A stretch of DNA of 64,000 nucleotides, from assembly GCA_004134985.1 (NCBI GenBank), contig REGQ01000058.1:310001-374000 (forward strand), in the 5' to 3' direction. The translations under genes were made by a program, and so were the position numbers. This document shows, one piece after another, positions 8,221 through 16,777 of this stretch (position 1 is its first letter; every line of letters begins with the position of its first letter). The notes below the pieces were generated by a model that saw only the letters and a program-made list of their open reading frames with translations, ran no database searches and was not told the DNA's origin. The stretch comes from Paenibacillaceae bacterium. GTDB lineage: Bacteria > Bacillota > Bacilli > Paenibacillales > Paenibacillaceae.

Positions 8221-8862
8221 TCATTCCCTAAAAAGATCCTCAATGGTTTCCCATCTTTCATTTTCTTCTTCTGCCTGCTGAAGTGCTGCTGGCAGGGGGA
8301 CAAGATAAATTGGATTGGAGTTGACTGTTTCGTTCGGGGCAAGAATGAACATGTACCCGTATTTATGGCCAACTAGGTGACTTACAGCGTCAAGCTCAGA
8401 TTCTGCGTCTTCACTACTTAGATGAGATGATAATATTTTTTGCCCATTTGCCACAATGATATAGTATGGACTGTGATTACATAGTTCAATTTTAGCTGAA
8501 ACCTCTTTATTCATGACTTTCCCTCTTTCGAAAAAAGTTATCTCTTCAATTTCCACATACTCTTCATCATCATCTACTTCATTTTCTGTTAAACTGAAAA
8601 TGTAACCATTTTCTAAATATGAACTTATCTTACCGTCGTCATCTACATATTTTATAAAATGTGAAAAAACAATTTGCACTTCATCTTCATGGCCTTTTCT
8701 TTCTATTTCTAACGATGTTATAAACACATCGTTACCTATCGTATGAATAGCATTACCATCTTGCGGCGTGGATATATCTGTAACACGATTGTTTGCAAAT
8801 GTAACTGTGCCTTGTATTTGAGGGTACATATCTGATACTGTTTTAATTTCATATTTTTTCAT
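8221..8862 (-). CDS. Hypothetical protein (213 aa)
   Basis: ATG after GAGAGGAGAGATTTTAA, driven by the promoter at 8902-8953. Mostly beta structure with alternating strands and acidic loops (DDDEEYVEIEEITFF). No cysteine cluster, membrane segment or catalytic motif is visible. Confidence 0.65.
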   Translation of the reverse strand: MKKYEIKTVSDMYPQIQGTVTFANNRVTDISTPQDGNAIHTIGNDVFITSLEIERKGHEDEVQIVFSHFIKYVDDDGKISSYLENGYIFSLTENEVDDDEEYVEIEEITFFERGKVMNKEVSAKIELCNHSPYYIIVANGQKILSSHLSSEDAESELDAVSHLVGHKYGYMFILAPNETVNSNPIYLVPLPAALQQAEEENERWETIEDLFRE

Positions 8863-8901
8863 TTAAAATCTCTCCTCTCTTATTCTCTTGGAATTAATTA
8901 C

Positions 8902-8953
8902 ATTATATCACATTAGATGCTTCATATCAAATATTTTATTCTTCAAAATGAAG
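8902..8953 (-). promoter_or_regulatory. Leftward early promoter
   Basis: TTGATA (8930-8925), 17 bases, TATAAT (8907-8902), feeding the gene at 8862. Upstream at about 8939-8953 is CTTCATTTTGAAG, an inverted repeat matching the one at 5692-5705, and ATGAAGC recurs just inside the -35. Confidence 0.7.
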
Positions 8954-8977
8954 TTTTTTTGCTATTGGGTAAATAAT

Positions 8978-11900
8978 TCAACTAATCTCTTGCTTCCCCC
9001 ATTTGATTCTAACATTACCTTCAATGTCTCTTTCTTTTGACATCAACATGTCTAGTAAGTTAAAATCCACGCCAAACTTATCATACAATTCTTCATCGTC
9101 AATTTCTTGATTCTTCATAAATAAATTCAACTTCTCTTTTGTCAATATTAATCCGAGTAGGTTGCTTTCGATACTATTCTCATAAGTAAAAAAGTGAACC
9201 TCCTTTTTGTCAATTGAATTGTAACGTATGAATCTAAAGTAGTACTGACTCATTGTGGCTTCATTCCAGGATAATTCAGGGATAATCACTTTATTGACAA
9301 ATCCTATATTCATGCTGCTACTCAAACTCTGTTGAGTCGAAATTAGTATTCCATTTTTCGACTCTTGAAGCTGCTGGATTATCTGTTTTCGTTTATTTAG
9401 GCTAACTTTATCCCCAGTGATTACGAAAACAGGTCGGCTAGGAAATCTGTATTTTATCGCCTTAACATATGCATTGACAGTTTTTATATGCCGAACTCCA
9501 ATGGCAACATACTCATCTTCCCACTTATCAATTTTGTTTAAAACGTCAACAAATTTATTTGGTAATTGTTTACTTTGATACTCCCCGAACACTTGAGGAG
9601 CTGCACAAACTTTTAACATGAGCATTAACTGATTAAGGATCTCAAGCATTCTATCTTTACGAATATTGCCTGTTGACTTAAACAAGTGCTTCATCGTATA
9701 AAATTCTTCAATTATTCTTTTATACAATTCTTTTTCCGCTGAGTTGAAGCGACTTTTTTGCTGAATAATATCATAAATCTTTTCTCCTCTCACTTCTTCG
9801 AAGGATCTTGTTATTATTGTTTTATTGATTAAATCTTTTAAGACATCAGCGTTATATACATCTTGTGTATGTTGTCCAATACCAAAAACGGTTATTTTCT
9901 CAGGAATGTGAGATTCTGAAAAAAGTCTATATCCCTTATTATAGGCTGGAATAGGCTTTAAATAGTTTTCGTTTCTTACTTCATTTAACTTCTCTTTATC
10001 ATCCTTGTCTCTTTTGAAAATATACTCACAGTTACTTATCATATTGACACTATTATTATAAAGTAATTCGAACTGTGTCGCCGCTTCAGCAATTGTATTT
10101 CTCGTCATGGTGCCAGTCATAAGCGTTTTATACTTTACCTTTCTGAATACGCTCAAAATGGCTCTGGTGCGTTTAGAAACTGAACTGGACATGTTGTCAG
10201 CTTCATCAAAAATCAAAGCAACTTTTTGTGATTGCATTTTAACGAATTTTTTTATGAACCTTTGATACTTTGTTAATTGGTTGAGTGTTACAATGACGAT
10301 TTGGCCAGGTTGGATGTTGTAAATATCTTTTAAGGTGTTGATCCTTATGAAGTCGAATCCATAACTTTTCAAAATGACTGCCCACGTATTATTAATTGCA
10401 ATTGCAGTTGAGACTATAAAGACGTTTCTAGCTTTATTGACCTGCAACCTGTAAACTAGATTTGCAACACCTGACACACTTTTTCCAGAACCCTGCCCCC
10501 ATTGTAAAAATCCATATTGCTTTTGGAGAATTTTGTTTGTATCTTCTTTTTGAATCAAATTCAATTTAATACTCTCATTACTATTGCTATCATAGATAAT
10601 GAGGTCATCCAAGAAATTACTGATCTTTCTATTCAAATTCATTTCAGAGTAGTATAGAGCTTGTGCTTTATACTTGGTAATCTTCTTATTTAATAATTTT
10701 TTATATTTTTTATCCTCAAAAGGATAGTTATTATTTAAGACCATATTAAAGAAAGTATCTTCTTTTTTACCTGTCTTTGATAATGACAATTTCATTTTAT
10801 GTGAATAAGCTTTCAATTTTATTCCGTACCTTGTTTTTACTAATTTAATTTCATCTCTTTCTATGTAATGCTGGTTTTTCAAGACTTTCTTCAAATATGA
10901 CAACACCTTATTTTTGGTAATTCTTATTTTCATCCACTCTTCGTATTTCATCGAATTTGGTTTGACTTGGTTGTAATATCTATTAACATATTCGCGACAT
11001 TTAGCATACTTCATGTTTATCTTCGAATTTCTTTTGATGTCAAATAAATACTTTTTAACCTTAAACTCAAATTCATCGTCTGGTTCACTTTGTAGATTTT
11101 CTAAATATAGTTTACTCCGTATTTTTTCCTTCTCTTCGTAAAGTTGTTCTATGTATTTTTTAAAAATAATGCTCCCGTTCGATTCTTTAGGTTCTGTTAT
11201 AGTTAATTCCTGTCCGTTTGAATATATTGTCTCCGGTATATAATCACTCTTTTTTTGGAATAGCATGATTTTAGTTTCAAACCTTTCGACCCCTACCGAC
11301 TTAAAAGCATCATCGGGTAATCCAATATGATGAATAAAGTTGAACATTGCATTCATTTTTTTAATCATCCCTGAGTCTGTGAAATCATCAGACAAAAAAG
11401 ATTTGGGTACAATGAGCGCTAATATCCCTCCAGGCTGCAAAAGCTCATGTGCTTTCCAGCAATAATAAAATTGACTTAAATATTCTTCTTTATCCACTGT
11501 CCATTTTAAGTTAAATGGAGGATTCCCTAAAATTAAATCAAATTTAACTCCTGGTTCATAGCTCCTGATGTCTTCACAGCTTGAATTAACTTCCGGATAT
11601 AAAAATCGCATGACCTTGAATGCTTTTATATCAATTTCATTTCCGTAAACATTAGAAAGGTTGGGCAACCAATTAAAGAAGTTACCCATACCAGCGGTTA
11701 AATCTGCTATCAAATCATGCTCAGAAGGTTTTAAACAGTCAATAATGAACCTACATAGATTATGAATAGTGAAAAATTGACCGTTTTCTATTTCTTTTTT
11801 CGCTTCTGTGTAATCGTGAAAGTTATCAAAATCATTAAATGATAACCCATGTAAACCACCGTCTCCAGTGTAAGAATTATAAATGTCTTCCGCTTCAACA

Positions 11901-12004
11901 TTGTACTTTTCAGTTAGTTTATTATCAATCAAGTACAGTATTTTTTCGTTTATTACTTTTCTCTTGTCTTGAGGGATTTCAGTAGGTTGTATTGTATACT
12001 TCAT
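8978..12004 (-). CDS. Adenine-N6 DNA methyltransferase fused to SF2 helicase (1008 aa)
   Basis: Two domains in one chain. Residues about 75-270 are a SAM-dependent N6-adenine methyltransferase: SAM motif DLTAGMGNFFNWL (101-113) and catalytic NPPF (161-164). After a lysine-rich central region comes a superfamily 2 helicase: Walker A GQGSGKS (about 503-509), DEAD-like FDEAD (about 600), MTGTMTR motif III, and a C-terminal helicase domain ending in FRFIRYNS. The layout resembles phage defence-evasion proteins such as P1 DarB and the methylase-helicases of type I/III-like systems. The gene lies 8 bases downstream of the DUF4942-like gene. No target-recognition subunit is recognisable. Confidence 0.8.
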   Translation of the reverse strand: MKYTIQPTEIPQDKRKVINEKILYLIDNKLTEKYNVEAEDIYNSYTGDGGLHGLSFNDFDNFHDYTEAKKEIENGQFFTIHNLCRFIIDCLKPSEHDLIADLTAGMGNFFNWLPNLSNVYGNEIDIKAFKVMRFLYPEVNSSCEDIRSYEPGVKFDLILGNPPFNLKWTVDKEEYLSQFYYCWKAHELLQPGGILALIVPKSFLSDDFTDSGMIKKMNAMFNFIHHIGLPDDAFKSVGVERFETKIMLFQKKSDYIPETIYSNGQELTITEPKESNGSIIFKKYIEQLYEEKEKIRSKLYLENLQSEPDDEFEFKVKKYLFDIKRNSKINMKYAKCREYVNRYYNQVKPNSMKYEEWMKIRITKNKVLSYLKKVLKNQHYIERDEIKLVKTRYGIKLKAYSHKMKLSLSKTGKKEDTFFNMVLNNNYPFEDKKYKKLLNKKITKYKAQALYYSEMNLNRKISNFLDDLIIYDSNSNESIKLNLIQKEDTNKILQKQYGFLQWGQGSGKSVSGVANLVYRLQVNKARNVFIVSTAIAINNTWAVILKSYGFDFIRINTLKDIYNIQPGQIVIVTLNQLTKYQRFIKKFVKMQSQKVALIFDEADNMSSSVSKRTRAILSVFRKVKYKTLMTGTMTRNTIAEAATQFELLYNNSVNMISNCEYIFKRDKDDKEKLNEVRNENYLKPIPAYNKGYRLFSESHIPEKITVFGIGQHTQDVYNADVLKDLINKTIITRSFEEVRGEKIYDIIQQKSRFNSAEKELYKRIIEEFYTMKHLFKSTGNIRKDRMLEILNQLMLMLKVCAAPQVFGEYQSKQLPNKFVDVLNKIDKWEDEYVAIGVRHIKTVNAYVKAIKYRFPSRPVFVITGDKVSLNKRKQIIQQLQESKNGILISTQQSLSSSMNIGFVNKVIIPELSWNEATMSQYYFRFIRYNSIDKKEVHFFTYENSIESNLLGLILTKEKLNLFMKNQEIDDEELYDKFGVDFNLLDMLMSKERDIEGNVRIKWGKQEIS

Positions 12005-12012
12005 TTTTTAGT

Positions 12013-12843
12013 TCATCTCCCACAATATTCTTTAGCAAATTTAATAGCACATTGGCTGGATTCGAATTCAATGTCCATTTTTCCATTTTTTAAAAATTTA
12101 ATACTTTTAACTTTGCTCATGGTTTCAATATTACAACGCTCGTAGTTAGCCTGATCTCTTTCATTATCGTATCCACAATACAAATTCCGTATTTCCTGCT
12201 TTATGTTGCAGTCACCGTCTTCAAAATGGGACAGCGCCTTGAATACAGCTTCACACCTATCGCTATTTAGTCGATAATCCTTCCATATGGAATCATGGCG
12301 TGCAAACCATGCATTTAAATTTACTTTGCTGCCTTTGACAACAACTTTGTCAATATCATGTCTGAACAGTTCCTTCAGATTTTCTTTGATTTCTTTTTCT
12401 GCTTTTTCAGCAAAATTGAATCCACCTAGCTGTAAGAATATTTCTTCAACAATATCGCTATAAGTGACACTTTCTTTAAATTTCTTTACTATTATTTCAT
12501 TATTAATTGTTATGTTATGTTCACACTCAAAATACCTGCACACTTGATTAATAAAACCTTCCCTTATTTTGTATATTTTACTATTATAGTCATATATCTT
12601 TAAGGTGTAATAAAAAGCAGTTTCCTGCTTATGAAAATAAGCACCTGATTGTTTACCATATTTTTGCCCATGCTCTTCATTTAATTTTGATATATTTGAA
12701 AGTTGTTTAAAAAACTCTTGATATGTATGTAAAGTTTGTTTATAAATCTCTTCTTGCTCTTTACAAAATTGCAAGTCCTTTTCCGAAAGTCTTGTTTCGT
12801 TTTCAATTTTTACATTTTCAAATTTACTAAGTACATCAAACAT
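12013..12843 (-). CDS. DUF4942-like protein, partner of the methylase-helicase
   Basis: 276 aa. The C-terminal half (VNLNAWFARHDSIWKDYR, then CEAVFKALSHFEDGD) fits the DUF4942 family, which often lies next to or fused with phage N6-methyltransferases. Helical N-terminus. The ATG follows GAGGAAATAAC, and the stop is 8 bases before the start of the methylase-helicase, so the two are surely one operon. Its biochemical role is not known. Confidence 0.65.
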   Translation of the reverse strand: MFDVLSKFENVKIENETRLSEKDLQFCKEQEEIYKQTLHTYQEFFKQLSNISKLNEEHGQKYGKQSGAYFHKQETAFYYTLKIYDYNSKIYKIREGFINQVCRYFECEHNITINNEIIVKKFKESVTYSDIVEEIFLQLGGFNFAEKAEKEIKENLKELFRHDIDKVVVKGSKVNLNAWFARHDSIWKDYRLNSDRCEAVFKALSHFEDGDCNIKQEIRNLYCGYDNERDQANYERCNIETMSKVKSIKFLKNGKMDIEFESSQCAIKFAKEYCGR

Positions 12844-12987
12844 GTTATTTCCTCATTCCTATATTTTTTTAAAAAAATCCCGTTCGAAAATTTAGCTGCT
12901 GTTATAGTCAGAAATGAAAACCCTTATGTTTATTGTGTTTTTTATTCCTTTATACTACGATGAAACTGTTATTTTATACTATAGTAA

Positions 12988-13021
12988 GCACTCCAGTAAA
13001 AAAAGAAAACTGAAGTGCTTA
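12988..13021. other. Hairpin AAGCACTCCAGT / ACTGAAGTGCTT
   Basis: Twelve-base arms with one mismatch around an A-rich loop, just past the stop of the gene at 13035 (minus). It shares the CCAG/CTGA mismatch layout with the hairpin at 7137. No T-run follows, so it is not a standard terminator. Confidence 0.45.
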
Positions 13022-13034
13022 TTGATAATAAAAC

Positions 13035-13454
13035 TTATCCTAAATACCTTTTAGGCTCTTTAAGATAATCTCTCGCATGTATGCCAAAATGCTCTGAAAG
13101 AATATCCCATGCTTTTGCACCATCTTCCTTACCTATTAAAAACTCTTGTTGCTCTGTCTCACTGTATTCTGGAAGGGGTATATGTCCCCTATAGCTATTG
13201 TAACCTATTTTCAACCCTGTCAAATATGATTCGCTTAGACCACCGAATTCAGTTGCCTTAGGGTCTAATGAAGCCATCGTAATATAATAACAATCATACA
13301 GTTCATTTAATTTTATCCATTTATTATGTAGTGCCAAAGCAATTAACAGATTAACATGGTCTGTTTTATAGTCAAAATCTATATCTCTTATAGGCTTGAC
13401 ACATGCTCCTTCAAACCAACTAATTACGTTATCAAGCTCTATTCTCTTTGTCAT
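13035..13454 (-). CDS. Hypothetical protein (139 aa)
   Basis: ATG after AAGGGGGAAGAAGA. Helical, with an internal segment rich in leucine (HVNLLIALALHNKWIKL) that is not long enough for a membrane span. No family recognised. Confidence 0.65.
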   Translation of the reverse strand: MTKRIELDNVISWFEGACVKPIRDIDFDYKTDHVNLLIALALHNKWIKLNELYDCYYITMASLDPKATEFGGLSESYLTGLKIGYNSYRGHIPLPEYSETEQQEFLIGKEDGAKAWDILSEHFGIHARDYLKEPKRYLG

Positions 13455-13490
13455 TCTTCTTCCCCCTTAAATTCAATGTTAAACTACTTA

Positions 13491-13709
13491 CTAAATCCTA
13501 GATAACAGGTTTGTTATGAATTTACTTCCTCCGATTAACCTTTGACGTTCATAGTTGTCTTCTGGGGACTCTGAAAAAGCAAGCTTTTGAATCCTCTCAT
13601 AGTTAATACTCAGATTTAACTCTAAAACCTCCTTTAATTTTTGAATGTCTGTAATTTTTGCAAAATGCAATAAATCCTGCTCTTGCATAGCTGCCTGTGC
13701 TGAACGCAT
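13491..13709 (-). CDS. Small helical protein (72 aa)
   Basis: The start is at ATG 13709 after GGGAGGGCTATAAA; 23 upstream codons lack a ribosome site. Begins MRSAQAAMQEQ and is helical throughout. No known motif. Confidence 0.6.
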   Translation of the reverse strand: MRSAQAAMQEQDLLHFAKITDIQKLKEVLELNLSINYERIQKLAFSESPEDNYERQRLIGGSKFITNLLSRI

Positions 13710-13826
13710 TTTATAGCCCTCCCTATGATATGTACTTAATACTAATTTATCAAAGTTATACTTTTTTAACAATAACAATTGGAGATATTTTTAAATATTT
13801 TCCAAATAATACGGTACGGCACTTAT

Positions 13827-14525
13827 CTAGTCTAATACTGTAATACCTGAGTCGGCGAAAAATTTTATTAGCTTTTTAGGATTACGCGCCCAAGACACAA
13901 GCGCAGAAGAACTAACAGCGAATTCCAAATATTGACTTAATTCTCGTCTATCTTCCCTACCGTTGCCGTATATACTTTTGCTTTTCAAGCAAGGATCGAA
14001 CTTTCCTCCATCAAGATCAGCATAAATGATCAATTCATACTTAAATTGTGAATGTTCCTCGCCTTCGAAATGAATTTCCTTCACTTCAACTGTAAGATTT
14101 TGTATAAATTCTTCCACCTGTTCAGTGGTAATTGTGATTCCTCTTTCCAAAATTTCTTTCTTTCTGATAATTATTTTTTCCAAACCTTTTTTTCTCTCAA
14201 TTTCATAGAGTCTTTCAGCTTCCTCCTTTTTTTTCTTATCTTCTATTGCTTGCCTCTCTGAAGCTGAAACCTCTCCTTCAATTGTTAACCCCTTTTCCAA
14301 GAGGTCAATAATTGTATGACTGACAATTTGTTGGTACACACCCCAGTTTTGTCCACTATAATCATGATCAACACAAACATCACCAATATGAAGAGTATCG
14401 TTATCCGTTACATCACAGAGTAATATTTGAAATGCCTTAATTATATATGGTGTGTCCCCTACGCAGCCAATATATGTATTGATAACAACATCTGAAGTAG
14501 TGTTATTGATAATTTTATATGGCAT
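13827..14525 (-). CDS. Hypothetical protein with central coiled coil (232 aa)
   Basis: ATG after AAAGGGAGTTATAAA. A beta-rich N-terminal domain (1-75), then a charged coiled coil (about 85-130, KKKKEEAERLYEIERKKG) and a C-terminal mixed domain. No catalytic motif is visible. Confidence 0.65.
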   Translation of the reverse strand: MPYKIINNTTSDVVINTYIGCVGDTPYIIKAFQILLCDVTDNDTLHIGDVCVDHDYSGQNWGVYQQIVSHTIIDLLEKGLTIEGEVSASERQAIEDKKKKEEAERLYEIERKKGLEKIIIRKKEILERGITITTEQVEEFIQNLTVEVKEIHFEGEEHSQFKYELIIYADLDGGKFDPCLKSKSIYGNGREDRRELSQYLEFAVSSSALVSWARNPKKLIKFFADSGITVLD

Positions 14526-14628
14526 TTTATAACTCCCTTTTGTTATATTTTATTTTAACCCATTATAAAAACCTTACCGATAATATTTTGATACTTGAAT
14601 CAATTTTCATTTTCGTACTCCTTGGGAT

Positions 14629-14660
14629 ATTCGAGCAAACAACACAATGTTTGCTCGAAT
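14629..14660. other. Perfect 12-bp inverted repeat
   Basis: ATTCGAGCAAAC and GTTTGCTCGAAT around an 8-base loop, between the Csx16-like gene (upstream on the minus strand) and the gene at 13827. No T-run follows on the minus strand. It could end or protect the Csx16-like transcript. Confidence 0.55.
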
Positions 14661-14677
14661 AAATATCAACTATACTC

Positions 14678-14698
14678 TGTACGCTGTACGCTGTACGC
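14678..14698. repeat. Three tandem copies of TGTACGC
   Basis: Three perfect 7-base repeats directly abutting the stop codon of the Csx16-like gene. The nearby perfect inverted repeat and the GC-richer gene make this a possible junction of an acquired cassette. Confidence 0.6.
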
Positions 14699-15267
14699 TA
14701 TCCTGAAATTGCAGTTACTCTATATGCCCCTTTAATCTGCATTTGCAAGCCCTGCTCCAGCAACTCGTTAACTGACATGTCGCTGTGTTTGGCAGCGTCA
14801 AACCCTGGTACAGTTACAGTGGTATAAGCATCGCAGTGAGCAAGCATAAACGGTGGAAGTTGGCCATATACATGCTTGCCTGCTACATCCTCAACACTTG
14901 CATTACCTGTAATAATGGGTGTGCCAGACAACTCTGGCATATTAGTAAGCAACAGATCTATAGCTGCCTGATGCTGTGTGACAATAATCACTGGAGCAGC
15001 CGACTCTACTTTGTGGACTTGGTACAAGTCCACATCAAGATCAGCAGCTAGCACATCTTCCGCTGAAGCGTACTTTGCTCCCCGCGGAATACGCGGTGCA
15101 TAATACTCAGTATATCCCTGCTCTGCAACTACTGGAGCAGGCAAAACTGACAATACAGCAAGAACGGCATCTTGATTTGACAATGGAGCGAGTTGCTGAA
15201 ACGCTGGAAAACCAAGAACAGTAAGTTTGCGGGAAGATAAAAGATCATTAAGTTTTGTAATTTTCAT
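14698..15267 (-). CDS. Csx16-like domain protein, possible anti-type III CRISPR ring nuclease
   Basis: 189 aa. Residues about 93-184 follow the pattern of the CRISPR-associated Csx16 (VVA1548) family: a strand plus HQAAID (99-104), a GKHVYGQLP stretch (130-138) followed by an alanine/cysteine helix, a TVTVPGFD strand, then SDMSVNELLEQG. Csx16 proteins have been reported as ring nucleases that degrade the cyclic oligoadenylate messenger of type III CRISPR systems, so a phage copy could switch off host immunity. This is inference from pattern only. Residues 1-90 are alanine- and valine-rich and unassigned. The start is at ATG 15267 (AAAGGAG); the 24 codons upstream are leader. Base composition is clearly more GC-rich than the neighbours, suggesting recent acquisition. 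It has its own operator-bearing promoter. Confidence 0.6.
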   Translation of the reverse strand: MKITKLNDLLSSRKLTVLGFPAFQQLAPLSNQDAVLAVLSVLPAPVVAEQGYTEYYAPRIPRGAKYASAEDVLAADLDVDLYQVHKVESAAPVIIVTQHQAAIDLLLTNMPELSGTPIITGNASVEDVAGKHVYGQLPPFMLAHCDAYTTVTVPGFDAAKHSDMSVNELLEQGLQMQIKGAYRVTAISG

Positions 15268-15330
15268 TTTAAATTTTCTCCTTTTGTACCGACTCCTTGT
15301 TGAGCCTAGTACGCTTACCTGATACTCATA

Positions 15331-15359
15331 ATTATACAAGTTTATATGTGTAAAGTCAA
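15331..15359 (-). promoter_or_regulatory. Promoter of the Csx16-like gene with SPBRE-like operator
   Basis: TTGACT (15359-15354), 17 bases, TATAAT (15336-15331). The operator GTTTATA-TG-TGTAAAG occupies 15340-15355, filling the spacer. Confidence 0.8.
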
Positions 15360-15381
15360 TATAATATTATATATTTTATTT

Positions 15382-15987
15382 TTATTTTTTGTAGATTGGA
15401 GTTGCATCAATCGAGTTAAAAAGGTCAATCATATATCGCTTATCAAAGCATCTATACTTTGATTGTTTGATAATAAAATGCTTGCTTTCTGTTATATTTT
15501 TTGTTGAATCGATGTCTACATTGATCCAGCCATCATAAACCAATATTGATTCATCAGGCAAAATGATGTTTTCATAATTACTCCTTTTTCTTTTTGGTCT
15601 ATGCAAAATACGCAATGACTCGCTGTATTGTGCATAAGGCTTAACAACAACTTTTTTAATCACAGTCTGGAAAGCAACAGGGAAGCCGAATTCTGATAGC
15701 TTTACAATTGTTACTTTACGTTCCTCCTGTAAAGGAGAAATGTCAGCAAATACACTGATAAGCTCTTTAAGCCAAGTAATAATTATTGAATTTGGAAATT
15801 CTATTTCTGCCTTTTTGATTAAGGCAGCATCAACATTCAAATCCTTTATTGAATCAAAGAAAACCATTTTTGCGTTTTGTTTGTCGGAATCTGTTAGTGA
15901 GAAGATATTGTTACCATATTTACTAATTGCTTCTGCCGCATAGTCAGAAACTAGGTCAATCGTATTGAATTCATATGTATTAGTCAT
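15382..15987 (-). CDS. Hypothetical protein (201 aa)
   Basis: ATG after GGAGGTTTTTATAA, with its own operator-bearing promoter upstream. Helical N-terminal half, strand-rich C-terminal half (SILVYDGWINVDID). No family recognised. Confidence 0.65.
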   Translation of the reverse strand: MTNTYEFNTIDLVSDYAAEAISKYGNNIFSLTDSDKQNAKMVFFDSIKDLNVDAALIKKAEIEFPNSIIITWLKELISVFADISPLQEERKVTIVKLSEFGFPVAFQTVIKKVVVKPYAQYSESLRILHRPKRKRSNYENIILPDESILVYDGWINVDIDSTKNITESKHFIIKQSKYRCFDKRYMIDLFNSIDATPIYKK

Positions 15988-16025
15988 TTATAAAAACCTC
16001 CATTTGTTTGCATCTCTTAATAATA

Positions 16026-16054
16026 AATATACAGGTTTATAACTATAAAGTCAA
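16026..16054 (-). promoter_or_regulatory. Leftward promoter with SPBRE-like operator
   Basis: TTGACT (16054-16049), 17 bases, TATATT (16031-16026); operator GTTTATA-AC-TATAAAG at 16035-16050 in the spacer. Drives the gene at 15987. Confidence 0.75.
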
Positions 16055-16082
16055 CTAATTTTTTTATATTTTATTAAATAGA

Positions 16083-16100
16083 ACGAAACAGCTATTTCAT
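16083..16100. repeat. Inverted repeat ATGAAA-N6-TTTCAT, copy 4
   Basis: ACGAAACAGCTATTTCAT, one mismatch, just upstream (minus strand sense) of the promoter at 16026 and just past the stop of the gene at 16115. Confidence 0.5.
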
Positions 16101-16114
16101 GCTAACTATTCAGA

Positions 16115-16393
16115 TTAATAAACATCCATTTCAACAGAGTAAAAATTGTGTTCTTTGTACCATAGAATATTTCGAACTACTGCTTTAATAGTCCAATCTT
16201 TTCTATGATCATCGGGATTCCTATATCTCCCTTTGCTTTTCACTATGTCCATTACCTTTCTAAACTGTCCGTTGTTTGTGTAATCATTACCATATCGAAT
16301 TACAATTGTAAGTTGTTGACCAGGCTCCAATGCTTTAAATTCAGCTTTGATTATTTTGTATATGCTTTCTAAATCTATGATAACTTTACTCAT
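16115..16393 (-). CDS. Small hypothetical protein (92 aa)
   Basis: ATG after AGGAGGGTTATTCGA. Mixed fold with a conserved-looking strand (QQLTIVIRYGNDY) and a basic C-terminal half. Its ribosome site can pair with an upstream complementary segment (see 16397-16446). Confidence 0.65.
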   Translation of the reverse strand: MSKVIIDLESIYKIIKAEFKALEPGQQLTIVIRYGNDYTNNGQFRKVMDIVKSKGRYRNPDDHRKDWTIKAVVRNILWYKEHNFYSVEMDVY

Positions 16394-16396
16394 TCG

Positions 16397-16446
16397 AATA
16401 ACCCTCCTGTTAACGTCTTAATGACATTGTATCACAGAGGGTTATT
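16397..16446 (-). promoter_or_regulatory. Leader inverted repeat covering the ribosome binding site
   Basis: AATAACCCTC (minus-strand position 16446-16437) is perfectly complementary to GAGGGTTATT (16406-16397), which includes the AGGAGGG ribosome site of the gene at 16393. A transcript that starts upstream of the pair would hide its own ribosome site; one that starts between them would not. Confidence 0.55.
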
Positions 16447-16472
16447 AATTGTATATATTTTTCTTTTATAAT

Positions 16473-16763
16473 CTAAGCAGTTGTTAACTCTCTATTCAGG
16501 TCACGAATGAAAGCCATGATATTACCTACCTCATAACGATTAAAGCGCTCAGGATGCTTTTTATAGGTGTCTGGAGCTTCCATTGGGTCAATGTCTCTAA
16601 AACCGTCTACAAAGGCCACTGAAGGCCGTCCAGCTTTGTCATACTTGCGTACTAGTTCACGGTACTTAGCTTTATAGACGATCCGCCCACAATCCCAAAC
16701 CTGTGCATAGATAGGCGTATGGTGCGTTGTGGTTTGCGCGGTTTTTTGGTAAGTGAAAATCAT
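16473..16763 (-). CDS. Small hypothetical protein (96 aa)
   Basis: ATG after GATAGGAGGGTAATCCCCA. GC content appears higher than in the neighbours. Basic N-terminal half (YKAKYRELVRKYDKAGR) with a possible nucleic-acid role; no family recognised. Confidence 0.65.
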   Translation of the reverse strand: MIFTYQKTAQTTTHHTPIYAQVWDCGRIVYKAKYRELVRKYDKAGRPSVAFVDGFRDIDPMEAPDTYKKHPERFNRYEVGNIMAFIRDLNRELTTA

Positions 16764-16777
16764 TGGGGATTACCCTC

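Noticed and set aside
14678-14698. Possible CRISPR-like repeats
   Set aside because: Only three tandem 7-mers without spacers; no CRISPR array was seen anywhere in the window.
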